Of a DNA stretch of 64,000 nt, positions 52,921 to 64,000 are shown one piece after another. Position 1 is the first letter of the stretch; each line of letters starts with the position of its first letter. The DNA comes from Phoronis australis (taxonomy: Eukaryota > Phoronida > Phoronidae). The notes beneath the pieces were generated by a model that was not told the DNA's origin, did not search any database, and saw nothing but the letters and a program-made list of their open reading frames with translations. The position numbers and the translations under genes were made by a program. The stretch spans positions 186,613 through 250,612 of the forward strand of contig NMRA01000472.1 of the NCBI GenBank assembly GCA_002633005.1. The letters run 5' to 3'.

Positions 52921-53654
52921 AACATAACTTGTAACTTGCAAAATGAAGCTAAATCATGCAGAGTAGTGAATATAAAACTCATTAAGTAACAAATTGACAT
53001 TTACTTTACTTTGCTTTCTTCATGTCGCTGCCGAAATGCAAACACATCCCAGTCTCTCAATAACTTTTTGCACTTGTGACATTTATCGAGCCGACTAGGT
53101 ATGACATGTGACATATTTTGATATAAAAATAGATAACAAACTCTTTCTTCCCGGCATCGTCTGTGCTTTTTACTACTTGAAAAGAAAACCTGTCAGCATC
53201 AAGTCTCAAACAATATATGACACCACAAGTTATGTGCTGAAAATTGGTAAAGTTAGTAATGAATAGCGAATGTGCAAATCTCAATGCGCATGCCCCACAC
53301 CAGTTCCTCTCTGTTGCGTTCTGGGATAGTTTGTACGCCTAGCAGCAGCGTGAGAGTTTCTATACAGAAGTTATTATCAATTATATAAAATGCTTCGCTT
53401 GCACAAACTCAGTCTCCCCCGCTCCACTACAGACCTTCGTTTCGGCACCGCCTTTGTCCCAGGTATTGCACCGGCCCCCTACTTGCATTCGAGGTGTTCT
53501 ATTCTTTTCTCGCGGGCCGTTTTTTCGCTGACGCGGAGGGAGGGTGGCTAGTTATATTTAGCTGCCGTTTTCAATTATTAAGACTAGAAAAAATATGTTG
53601 CAAATTCTCAGTATCTTACTAAAATTATAATTTTTAAAATTTGTACAATCCAAG

Positions 53655-55045
53655 ACGTGCTTATAGTCTCCAATCTCCGTACTCAGACTCGAATCATACT
53701 CAGACTCACACTTCATACTCACCCTTCATACTCACCCTTCATACTCACTGCACTTCATTGCAGCCAATTTTTAAAGTCCTTACTACAATTCCTGGCAACT
53801 GGGGAATGCTAATCCCATGTCGACGAGTCATTACAAGGGTCAAAAGCAGCTGTGAGGTGGGGATTGCCGTGATTGAAGTGCATGTGCAACGGTTTGTACG
53901 GTTTCCTAAGGAAAGTTAATGAAAACAGTTTGCTTCCTTGTCAGATTTCACACAATAGTTTAGTCACCAATAATTCCTCAATCCCCAAATGATATTCCAG
54001 ATTTTTTTGCTGATTTATGAGTAGACGTCTCGTCCTGTTCACTGATGAACTCTGAATGTCTGCCTATAGTGTACCACATGTAGTGTTTTTAACTCACTCA
54101 CCAAATGTCAGCTAACTTGATACATCCTGGTAAAATGCAAAGATACAGTGTCAAAGTTTTGACATCAGCATAGGCCTACACGGCAATGGGTTCTATGCAA
54201 AAGAGAACAGGGGTTGACCTGTAACCAAACAAGTGCGGCCAAAATGTCGACTCGGAGTTTCGGGCTAGTGAGGTGGACAACCGGTTTACTAGAAAAGAAC
54301 ACCACCGCTGGCAATTAAGGTACAAACTTTTGAAATTTGACCTCCCGTCAAAGAAAATGTGCAATTTAAACTCTCCCTTAAAAATGCTGGTTGCAGGCCT
54401 GTGATATGGTACCCGAATCCCGTACCGGGGTCACCAGCCCACCACTGTGTTAATGAAAAAGATAATTTGAATATGCCGTCAATCGTTGGTGTGACTACCA
54501 TGCCAATTTTAGGAGTAATGAGTCAAGTTTAGGCCGGGGAGAATGTCCTCTGACTAAATCAGACACTGAGATTTTGGCTGCTCCACTCCGGCTGACTGGC
54601 TTTCTTTGATAAGCTGTTTCAAATTTCTTGAGACATTTTTCGACGGGAGATAAGAAACTCGAGAAGTAAAGCTTAATAATTGGCAAATGTATCAAGAAAT
54701 GCTAGGAAAATATTGTATTGAACAGTTACAGAACACTCAGCTTTCCACATTATACTCCTGTAATTGTAGCGAGAGCTGACGATAACATAGTTGCTAGGGT
54801 AGTCGATGCAAATATAGGGAGCGCTGAATCAGCGCGACTTTTCGTGGTTTTGCATTTCACATCATAACTGAAGAGTTCCATCATAGCAACTCGAGTATGA
54901 TTCTCAGATTTGAGTATGCGTTTAGTCTACTCAAAATGTGACAATAAATACGCTTTTTCGAGTAGGCCTCCGACTCCAGTGAGCACGATTTTGAGTATGA
55001 AATCTCGAGTATGAGTATGAGCCTGACGGAGATTGCAGACCGGGC
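53655..55045. repeat. Large inverted repeat with CATACTCA-rich ends
   Basis: CAATCTCCGTACTCAGACTCG ... TCATACTCACCC at the left is mirrored at the right by CTCGAGTATGAGTATGAGCC...GACGGAGATTG. About 1.2 kb between the arms has no recognised gene. Possibly a foldback element. Confidence 0.45.
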
Positions 55046-55845
55046 CCCAGAGCCACAGTCGACGGAGCTGGGGTGCGGCAACGTTGACTTTATTCATTTC
55101 CAAAACATTTCTATAATAAAATACAGTTGCATGCTTCCTGCACTAGTTATTCGTTTAATATTAATTTTTGGATAAGAATTCAAATAAAATCACTTTGTTG
55201 ACCGCTTCTGTGCTGAACATTCGTTACAACAACACTGCAACACTGTACACATACTGTTGGTTGTCAAGCGATAGAGGCATACATTTCCCATAATGCAGCT
55301 GAGGCGGCAAATTCAAGATGGCAGATTTGCACATTCGCTATTAAGAAAGATTCATGTAATATGAAAATAATTAATTTAAACCTTGAGTTCATATTGCATG
55401 TTTGAGACAGCTCAACTCAATTCAGTTTGATACCCCGGGTAATTTAGTATGGTCAAACTGGCTCACACTACGTCGCGAGTGAAAAGTTATTCATCGTTTT
55501 GACATTGTCACTTGCAGACAACGAGCGCAGCACCTATACGAGATCTCGCTATAAAGCGAGATATCACCATTACCAAGAGCACTGACCCCGCACACCCCGT
55601 TACAAAGTTGAACATTTCGTTGCGGTGACGGACTTAATATGGAACATTTGCCTGCTATTTTTAGGACTTGATTCGAAATGACTGAGGTGACACACAAGTA
55701 GATTTCCGAAATTGGTTTTTATTGTCAACTCGCTCAAGCATTCGCCAAGTTGGCAAATTGACTTAGCTCTAATATCGCCAGTGCCACTCAGAATTCTCCT
55801 ATCGCGAGCTGGCGAATAGCTAGCACGAGCCTAGAGTATATTTTG

Positions 55846-56496
55846 TCAGTTTCGGTCAAGATTGGATCCTCTGACCAATGCAACTTGTCAACAGACCAAA
55901 ACTATGGCCTGTGATAAAATGTTGTATGCAAGATCATACTAGGTCGAGATTGTAACCTTGGACAAAAGCACTCTGTAGCCACTAGAGCTAGGTCAGCTTG
56001 AAACTTTTGCATCTGACTACAGAGAAGGGTACTGGTATGTTTTATCAAGACAGTTTGATATTGCAACCTCTGTCAAAAGTGACCCAGTATTGTCAGATCA
56101 CATCGAAACTGTAACCTTCTGACAAAAGTGAGCCTTGTTTTGTCAGATGTGGTTGAGATTCATTGTATCCTCTGACAGAAATGGCTCCATATTGTCCGAT
56201 CGAAATTGTACCCTCTGACAAAGGTGACATTATTTTGTAGAATCAGGCAGACATTTATTCTAACCTCTGACAAAAATAATTCTGTAATGTAAGATCAGGT
56301 TGAAACTGACATCTGACAAAAGAGACTCTATTTTGTCTGATGTCAGGTCAAGATTCATTGTGAACTCTGACAAAACAATTCAGTATCATCAGATAGGTTG
56401 AAACTGTAGCCTGTGACAGGTCGAGATTCATTATAACCTATTGCAAAAACAAGACTATATTATAAGATCAAGTCGAGAGTGCATGTAGTCTTGCAG
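55846..56496. repeat. Satellite upstream of exon copy 1, roughly 55-60-bp period
   Basis: Units of the form TTGTCAGATCAGGTTGAAACTG followed by TAACCTCTGACAAAA, about eleven diverged copies, ending at the exon's acceptor. Confidence 0.75.
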
Positions 56497-57153
56497 AAAA
56501 ATGAACCTTTATTTCCAGCAGTGGTGGAATCTATAGTCTCGGTGAAAAGTGAGCCTCAGTTCACGTGCTTTCCTGACCACGATGCCTCAGTTCACGACTG
56601 TAACGAGTATGTTGGGAATGACTGTGCGTCTATGTTGTCTGATAAGGAAATGTTGGACGTGTCTGCTGTATCTAGTTGTACACAGCCTGTTGAGCCTGAC
56701 CTGAACAATTCCTTGCCAGCTGGCCATGACGAATCCACTCCAAGTGACCAAGAACAGCAGGATTTTGATGGTGTAAATTATGAAGATGCAGATACTGGGA
56801 TTTCTTACACGGTCTTTGATCACAAGTTGTTCATTTCCTTACCAAAGCTGTTAAAACTTGCTGGCATGGAAAAGCATGTTCATCACGAAGGATACATTCT
56901 GCTTAACAAAGTTCTGACTAGACTGAAGTTTTCCTGCATCAAGTCCTGTTACCTTTTCAAGGCTGGCTACATGAGAACTCATATCTGGATAATGCCTCTT
57001 CTGAAATTACTTAAGCATACTAGAGCTGGGAGAACTGAAAAGAGGGAAGAAGCTCTCGAACTCCTTTTTGACTTGCTACATAGACTGGCTGCTTTAGGTG
57101 CCGCCAAAATACAAAAGTCTTCAAGAAAACATAACTGTTCTGTTAAGCATATG
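56497..57153 (+). CDS. Tandem exon family, copy 1 (219 open codons, unrecognised)
   Basis: An open frame follows an acceptor-like GTAGTCTTGCAG and ends at CATATG|GTAAAT, giving 657 nt with phase 0 at both ends; without splicing the frame stops at 57171. The N-terminal half is acidic and Ser/Asp-rich and carries SVKSEP, a psi-K-x-E sumoylation-type motif. The C-terminal half is helix-prone and basic (ISLPKLLKLAG, FSCIKSCY, HTRAGRTEKREE, LELLFDLLHRLAALGAA). No family is recognised. Copy 3 has the same length, frame and splice signals with scattered substitutions, which argues for coding. It could be one exon of a larger gene, an alternative-exon array, or a single-exon gene with a non-ATG ORF start. 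A satellite array lies directly upstream. Confidence 0.5.
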
Positions 57154-57505
57154 GTAAATGACAATATATGACAGTGTTCGTGTTTTGCATTTAGTAACTG
57201 GCAAGGTATGAAACCATTCCTTCATGGTAGTAAATGAAAAGAAAGAGACTGTTATTGCATTCAGTAAGGCGGTGCTATCAAAATGAATGTCTGGGCGTAT
57301 AACCTAATGTTAGTTTCTTTAAAGTTTGCTGAGATAACACAGTTTTTTGGAGTTGTCGTAATTCTCATATCCCAAAGTCATTGTTCTCCATTTTGCGGAA
57401 TTGAGGGTTTGCCTTGTATAATTGACGTGAGGGCCGGTAGCACTCTTCTTGGCCGAGGTAGGCTGTTAGTGAAGAATGCTTTATCATGCCTCATTCAGAT
57501 TTTCA

Positions 57506-58690
57506 TGCGCCCTTGTATTTATATGTGGGTGCATATTGCCGTCATATCCATCTGGGTGTGTACCGCCTGCGGCTGTATCTCCTAAATGCCTTTCAGGAAC
57601 TTACTGAAATTTGGCAGGTGAGGACAGAGGATGACGAGTTTTGGACCGACCCGAGTACCACTGTGCCCCCTAGTGGCAATTTTAGTTTTGTTACGTTTAC
57701 CTCTGTTTCTTCAACGGATTTTCATGAAATTTGGCACATATGCATCTACTAATGAGATTATGCTTTCCTCCTGTTTTCAGAAGGATTCGAGATAGTTTGC
57801 GCCTTCGAGTGGTGGCTTTTAATGTTTTCGAGTCTGTTTTTGGCATCAGCCCCACTATTCATCACCTCAGTGTTTAACGATGGTTGTGACAATTGGCACT
57901 ATGCTCTTAGTGTAAAGAGGATGGTTGGCGATGATTTTCCGACAACTTCGACTGCTGTGGCGCCTCCTAGTGGCAGATTGGCTTTTTTTCACCCGTAGTT
58001 GTATCTTTTAAACTCATTGCTGGATCTTTATCAAATTTGGTAAGAGTTTTCATTTGAAGTTGAAAACGGGAGACAACAACTTTGGACGGATCTGACGTAT
58101 GATGTGCTCCCTAGTGGCAATTTTATTTTTTCATTTTTCCTCTGTTTCTCTGAAGTTCCTTCTTACAGATTTTTGTGAAATTTGGTAAATAACCATGTAT
58201 CAAAGAATCGATGATATTTTCCCGTTTTTGGATGGATTTGACGTATTTTGCGTCATCTAGTAGCCATATGTACTGTCTTCTAGTCTATTTCTGGCGTCCG
58301 CCACTCTATCAACCAAACCACTCTAAGGATGATTGAGAAAATTGGCGTATATGTTTTTAGTGTGAAGAAGGCAGTTAATGATGATTTTCTGACGACTACA
58401 AGTACTGTGGAACCACCTAGTGGCAGTTTTTTGCGCCCATAGCTGTATCTCTTAATCCCACTGCAAGATCTTTAATAAATTGAGCAAGTGTATTTATATG
58501 AAGTTGATAAAACTCGATAACGACTTTCAGATGAATCCACCGAACCCTGTGCCCTTTAGTGGCAATAGTGTCTATGTTTTTAGTGTGAAGAAGGCAGTTA
58601 ACGATGATTTTCTGACGACTACGAGTACTGTGGCACCACCTACTGGCAGTTTTTTGTACCCATAGCTGTTTCTCTTAAACCCACTGCAGT
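57506..58690 (+). mobile_element. Helitron-like element after exon copy 1
   Basis: Starts ATGCGCCCTTGTATTTATATGTGGGTGCA. Box GTGCCCCCTAGTGG at 57663-57676 and a locally duplicated core segment (58340-58440 and 58571-58690). It has no 3' end; it is cut off at the junction with exon copy 2. Confidence 0.75.
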
Positions 58691-59261
58691 ATCTAGTTTT
58701 ACTCAGCCTGTTGAGTCTGACTTGAACCATTCCTTGCCAACTGGCCATGACGAGTCCACTCCAAGTGACCAAGAACAGCAGGATTTTGATGGTGTAAATT
58801 GTGAAGATGCAGATACTGGGATTTCTTACACGGTCTTTGATCACAAGTTGTTCATTTCCTTACCAAAGCTGTTAAAACTTGCTGGCATGGAAAAGCATGT
58901 TCATCACGAAGGATACATTCTGCTTAACAAAGTTCTGACTAGACTGAAGTTTTCCTGCATCAAGTCCTGTTACGTTTTTAAGGCTAGCTGCATCAGAACT
59001 CATATCTGGATATTGCCTCTTCTGAAAATACTTAAGCATACCAGAGCTGGGAGAACTGAAAAGAGGGAAGAAGTTCTCGAACTCCTTTTTGACTTGCTAC
59101 ATAGACTGGCTGCTTTAGGTGCCGCCAACTTATACAAAAGTCTTCAAGAAGACATAACTGTTCTGTTAAGCATATGGGAAACGACATTATATGACAGTGT
59201 TCGTGTTTTACATATTAGTAACTGGCAAGGTATGAAACCATTCCTTCATGTTGTTAAATGA
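58691..59261 (+). pseudogene. Tandem exon family, copy 2 (5'-truncated, frameshifted)
   Basis: Homologous to copies 1 and 3 from the codons for SSCTQPVE onward. The first third is replaced by Helitron-like core repeat, joined at 58690/58691 over shared CTGC/ATCT microhomology. One extra base after the GCCGCC codons (AACTTATAC for AAAATAC) shifts the frame, and the donor is destroyed (CATATGGGAAAC for CATATGGTAAAT), so the frame runs on to 59261. The 179-residue ORF is thus an artefact of a dead copy, though its central FDHKLFISLPKLLKLAGMEK segment is intact. Confidence 0.7.
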
Positions 59262-59544
59262 AGAGAAAGAAGAGTCTTATTATATTCAGTAAGGTGGTGT
59301 TATCAAAATGGAAGTCTCGGCTTATACCCTAACGTTAGTTTCTTTCAAGTTTGGCGAGATAACGCATTTCGTTGGAGGTGTCATAATTCCCGTATCACGA
59401 AATCATCATTATCCATTCTGCAGAATTGAGGGGTCGCCTTGTACAATTGACGTAGTTTTCAAAATGTAGGGCCGCTAACACTATTCAGGGCCGAGAAAGG
59501 CTGTTAGTGAAGAATGTTTTATCTTGCCTCATTCAGGTTTTTAT

Positions 59545-60345
59545 TTGCACAAGTATATTTAGATGTGGCTGCATATTGCCGTCATCGCTGGCCGTCCACG
59601 GCTATATCACCTAAACCCCTTCCAGAATTTTATTGAAATTTGGCAGGTGTGTTCCTATGGGGCTGACGACAGAGTGCGACGAGTTTTGGACCAACCCGAT
59701 TACCAGTGTGCCCCCTAGTGGCAATTTTATAGTTTTTTACGTTTACCTCTGTATCTTCAACAGATTTTCATGGAATTGGGCACTTGTTCATTTATTAATG
59801 AGGTCACGCGTTTTTCCTGTTTTCGGACGAGGTTATTGCGTCATCTGGTGTCTGTTTTTACTGTTTTCGAGTCTGATTTTTGGCATCAGCCCCTCTATCA
59901 ACCAATCCACTCTAACGATGTTTGTAAAAAGGATGGTTGACTGACTACTTTAACTGCTATGTCACCTCCTTGTGGCAGTGTTTTTTGCGCCCTTAGCTGT
60001 ATTTCTTAAACCCACTGCGGGATCTTTATTAAATTTGGCAAGTGTACTTATATGAAGTTGATGAAATACGATAATGATTTTCAGATGGATCCGACAAACT
60101 GTTTCCCTTAGTGGCAATTTCATTTTTTCATTTGCCTCTGTTTCTCTGATGTTTTTTGACAGATTTTTAGGAATTTTGGTAAATAACTTTATATTAAAGA
60201 AACGTTGACATGTTCTGGTTTCTGGATGGATTGGACATATTTTGCGCCATCTAGTGGCGATTCTATGATACAGATAAACACTCCTAGAAGCACACCGTTT
60301 GCGGTGCATTCGTGGGCTCATTTCAATGCAGTGCATTGATCTTTT
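59545..60345 (+). mobile_element. Helitron-like element after exon copy 2
   Basis: Starts at the degraded TTTGCACAAGTATATTTAGATGTGGCTGCA. Exact boxes at 59708-59721 and 60244-60257. The 3' end near 60345 has hairpin CAATGCAGTGCATTG. Confidence 0.75.
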
Positions 60346-60819
60346 CTCAGTTTTCAAGGGCTTCTAACCTTGTGAATGCCCACAAATTTTCAAAACTTTG
60401 TTTGATAGTAGCTGTGCTACAAAACCTGAACGTGGAAAATCATTTAATTTTGTGCTACATGTCTTTCTTGAAGAAATGATGAAACAAAATGTCATCTATC
60501 GGCCATACTGTGTCCTAAATTGACAAGATTTTACCACAGTAACCCATGAATGGACTCAAATACTTAGAGACGTGGCTATAGGACTGTGTGTTGTAGTTAC
60601 CTTCCCACCAGGACCCTTTGTGATTGTATGTGTTCATGTGGAACAGTTTCTGGAAAATAATCTGAGCACATCGGAAACTATAGGTTGTTTTATGTTTACA
60701 GGGGACTGTTGTGCATTCCCACGTGGCAACAACTGCATCAATTAAATGTGTCACAAGTCCCATGAAAATGGACAACACCTTTAGTGGCAGAGTATGAATA
60801 TTTTCAAAAATTTTAAAGA

Positions 60820-61251
60820 AAGCACTCTGTAGCCAGATCAGCTTGAAACTGTAGGTTGCATTTGACAACAGAGAAGAGTTTGTTTTGTCAAGTCAAGTTG
60901 ATAGTGACCCAGTATTGTCTGATAAGGCCGAAAGTATAAGCTTCTGACCAAAGAAAGCTTTGTTTTGTCAGATCAAATTGAGATTCATTGTAACCTCTTA
61001 CAAAAATTGGCTTCATATTTTCAGGTCAGATCGAAACTACCTTCTGACAAAAAATATCATTTTGTCCAATCGGGTTGAGATTCATTGTAACCTCTGACAA
61101 TGATAATTCTGTATTGTAAGATCAGGTTGAAACTGTAACATCTGACAAAATATTGTCTATTTTGTCAGATATCAAGTTTAATGAGATACTTTGTGAACTC
61201 TGACAAAACAATTTTGCATTATCAGATCATGTTGAAAGTGTAGTCTTGCAG
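60820..61251. repeat. Satellite upstream of exon copy 3
   Basis: Same satellite as 55846-56496 (TTGTCAGATCA, GTTGAAACTG, TAACCTCTGACAAA), about seven units, again ending at the exon acceptor. Absent before copy 2. Confidence 0.75.
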
Positions 61252-61908
61252 AAAAATGAACCTTTATTTCCAGCAGTGGTGGAATCTATAGTCTCGGTGA
61301 AAAGTGAGCCTCAGTTCACGTGCTTTCCTGACCACGATGCCTCAGTTCACGACTGTAACGAGTATGTTGGGAATGACTGTGCGTCTATGTTGTCTGATAA
61401 GGAAATGTTGGACGTGTCTGCTGTATCTAGTTGTACACAGCCTGTTGAGTCTGACTTGAACCATTCCTTGCCAGCTGGCCATGACGTGTCCACACCAAGT
61501 GACCAAGAACAGCAGGATTTTGATGGTGTAAATTGTGAAGATGCAGATACTGGGATTGCTTACACCTTCTTTGATCACAAGTTGTTCATATCCTTACCAA
61601 AGCTGTTAAAACTTGCTGGCCTGGAAAAGCATGTTCATAAGAGAGGATACTTGCAATTTAACAAAGTTCTGACTCGATTTAAGTTTTCCTGTATCAAGTC
61701 CTGTTACGTTTTTAAAGCTGGCAACATCAGAACTCATATCTGGATATTGCCTCTTCTGAAAATACTTGAGCATACCAGAGCTGGGAGAACTGAAAAGCGG
61801 GAAGAAGTTCTCGAACTCCTGTTTGACTTGCTACAAAGACTGGCTGCTTTAGGTACCGCCAAAATACGAAAGTCTTCAAGAAGACCTAACTGTTCTGTTA
61901 AGCATATG
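61252..61908 (+). CDS. Tandem exon family, copy 3 (219 open codons, unrecognised)
   Basis: Same length (657 nt), phase 0-0, TCTTGCAG acceptor and CATATG|GTAATT donor as copy 1; the unspliced frame stops at 61926. It keeps SVKSEP, the acidic N-terminal half, FDHKLFISLPKLLKLAG, FSCIKSCYVFKAG, HTRAGRTEKREE and the Leu-rich helix. Substitutions relative to copy 1 cluster in HKRGYLQFNK (HHEGYILLNK in copy 1) and near the C-terminus (RKSSRRPNC). Maintenance of frame and splice signals across copies 1 and 3, but not 2, suggests constraint on the outer copies. Confidence 0.5.
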
Positions 61909-62275
61909 GTAATTGACAAGATATGACAGTGTTCGTGTTGTGTATAGTGGTAACTGGCAAGGAGTGTGAAACCATTCCTTCATGGTAGTCAATGAAAAAG
62001 AAGAACGTTTTATTACATTCGATAAGTTGGTGCTATCAAAATAAAAGTCTGGGCTTATACACTAACGTTAGTTCCTTTCACGTTTGGCGAGATAAGGCAG
62101 TTGTTTGGAGGTGTCATAATTCCCATTTTTCGAAACATTCCATCTCCATTTTGCGGCCGGGGTCGATGGCCTGGTACAATTGATGTAGTTTTCAAAATGT
62201 AGGACCGATGACACTCTTCTGGGCCGAGAAAGGCTGTTAGTGAAGAATGCTTCATCATGCCTTATTCAGGTTTTC

Positions 62276-64000
62276 ATGTGCCCTTAAATTGATATGTGGG
62301 TGCATATTGCAGTCATCTCTGTCTAGGCGTCTGTCGTCCGCAGCTGTATCTCCTAAATCCCTTGCTGGATCTTACTGAAATTTGGCAGGTGAGAACAGAG
62401 GACGAGACGAGTTTCGGACCGACCCGAGTTCCTCTGTGCTCCCCAGTCGCAATTTTCATTTTATTTGCATTTACCTGTTTCTTCAACAGATTTTCATGAA
62501 ATTTGGCACATATGCATCTACTAATGCGCTGATGGTTTCCTCCTTTTTTCGGGTGGATTCATGGTATTTTGCTCCATTTAGTGGCTGTTTTTACTGTTTT
62601 CATGTCTGTTTTTTAGCATCAGCCCCACTATCAATCAAACCACTCTAACGATGGTTCTGAAAATTGGCGTATATGTTCTTAGCGTGAAGAGGACAGTTGA
62701 CGATGATTTTCCTACAACTTTGACTGCTGTGGCACCTCCTAGTGGCAGTTTTGTTTTTTTGCACCCATATCTGTATGTCCTAAACCTACTACAGGATCTT
62801 CATTTAATTTGGAAAGTGTTTTTATATGAACAAAAGATCAAAACGGAAGACGACTGTAGTCGGATGCGACGAATGCTGTGCCCCCCAGTGGCAATTTTAT
62901 ATTTTTCATTTTTCCTCTATTTATCTGAAATTTCTTGACAGATTTTTGTGAAATTTGGTAAATAACTTTCTATGAAACGGTATTTTCCTGCCTTTTCGGA
63001 TGAATTCGACGTATTTTGCATCACCTTGTGGCCATTCTTATTGTCTCCTAGTCTCTTTCTGGCGTTCATCCCTGTATCAACCAAACCACTCTTGGGATGA
63101 TTGTGAAAATTGGCGTATATGTTTTTAGTGTGAAGAAGGCAGGTACTACTGCGGCACCTCCTAGTGGCAGTTTTGTTTTTTGCGTCCATAGTTGTAGCTG
63201 TTAAACCCACTGCAAGATCTTTGTTAAATTTTACAAATATATTGATTTGAACTTGATAAAATACGATAACGGCTTTCAGATGAATCTGACGAACCCGTGC
63301 TCCCTAGTGGCAATCTTATTTTTTGTTTTCCTCTGTTTCTCTGATGTTCCTTGACGGATTTTAGGAAATTTGATAAATAATTTTCTATTAAAGAAACAAT
63401 GATTTGTTCCAGTTTTCGGATGGATTCAACGAATTTTGCGCCATCTAGTGGGAACTTGTACTGTTTTTATGCGCCCACATATTTATATGTGGACGCATTA
63501 TGCCGTCATCTCCGTCCGTCTGTCCGTCCGTCCGTCCGTCCGGCGTCCGGCGTCCGCTGCTCTATCTCCAAAACCCTTTGACATACGTTCATGAAATCTG
63601 GCACATATGTTCCATTCATGAATGGGACGGCATGTGCGAACTTTCGGACGGATCCGACTACCGGTGTGCCCCCTGGTGGCAATTTTAGTTTTTTACGCTT
63701 ACCTTTGTATCTTCAAAAGTCCTCAACGGATTTTCATGAAATTTGGTATGTAGGCACCTATTAGCGAGATGACGCTATCCTCCTGTTTTCAGATGGATTC
63801 GACGTAGTTTGCGCCACCTAGTGGCCATTTTTACTGTTTTCGAGTCTGTATTTTTGCGTCCACCCCTCTATCAACCAAACCGCTCAAAGGATGATTGTGA
63901 AAATTGGCGTGTATGTGCTTACTATAAGGAAGACAGCTGACAATGATTTTCAGACGATTTGGACTACTGTGGCGCCTCCTAGTGGCAGTTTTGTTTTTTT
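62276..64000 (+). mobile_element. Helitron-like elements after exon copy 3, running off the window
   Basis: A first copy starts at ATGTGCCCTTAAATTGATATGTGGGTGCA. A second starts inside it at 63469-63498 (ATGCGCCCACATA, TTTA, TATGTGGACGCAT) followed by a CCGT microsatellite. Exact boxes at 63438-63451, 63666-63679 and 63811-63824. Confidence 0.75.

Larger units (their letters stand above)
51750..53654. other. Intergenic or intronic region, repeats only
   Basis: Contains a short palindromic CTCGAG/GTCGAG cluster near 51784-51822, a truncated short element at 52131 and a three-unit tandem repeat at 52652-52920. No gene recognised. Confidence 0.45.

Noticed and set aside
58722-59261. 179-codon frame as an intact gene
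   Set aside because: Comparison with copies 1 and 3 shows 5' truncation, a one-base insertion and loss of the donor.
63510-63560. Regular CCGT repeats and periodic core repeats suggesting a CRISPR array
   Set aside because: Eukaryotic genomic context; units are diverged tandem core repeats without unique spacers or cas genes.

Overview
The window is nuclear DNA from an animal, most likely a highly heterozygous marine invertebrate deuterostome such as a lancelet, hemichordate or echinoderm. The evidence is split genes with GT-AG introns, deuterostome-style 11-beta-hydroxysteroid dehydrogenase 1 genes, many short DNA transposons, and scaffold seams where two haplotypes of one locus lie head to tail. 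The species cannot be fixed from sequence alone. All recognisable host genes are on the + strand.

Layout. 1-7555 is transposon-rich flank: hairpin repeats, a short element with 5-bp target duplications, and a TTAA-flanked Kolobok-like element (2590-6013) holding a broken THAP zinc finger and a nine-unit palindrome array. 7656-39421 holds three tandem, intact, six-exon HSD11B1-like genes, A (7656-17952), B (19841-33181) and C (35789-39421), coding for 294, 291 and 297 residues. Each has an N-terminal membrane anchor, the TGxxxGxG cofactor loop and a complete Asn-Ser-Tyr-Lys tetrad. Intron phases are identical and the proximal 5' flank is conserved. Most size difference between them is transposon insertion, and the paralogues often show the empty site. 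A and B share an intron 5 block that C lacks, so C probably split off first. 39422-44096 is intergenic and repeats downstream blocks of genes A and B.

44097-51749 is inflated by assembly: two haplotype segments are each present twice, separated by a single N. Once collapsed, it holds the first two coding exons of an unrecognised gene (48624-49465). 55846-64000 is a tandem array in which a satellite, a 657-bp open exon (219 codons), a shared flank and a Helitron-like repeat recur. The first and third exon copies are intact; the middle one is truncated, frameshifted and lacks its donor.

The dominant repeat is a Helitron/Helentron-like non-autonomous family. It has a 5' hairpin, a 3' hairpin with compensatory changes, and an internal core repeat carrying a box (GYGCCMYCTRGTGG type) whose complement matches the animal CTCF core consensus. 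Ten exact matches occur, all in one orientation. The three enzymes probably act as parallel or divergently regulated ER-luminal NADP(H)-dependent carbonyl/hydroxysteroid reductases. No operon-like logic or prokaryotic system is present.
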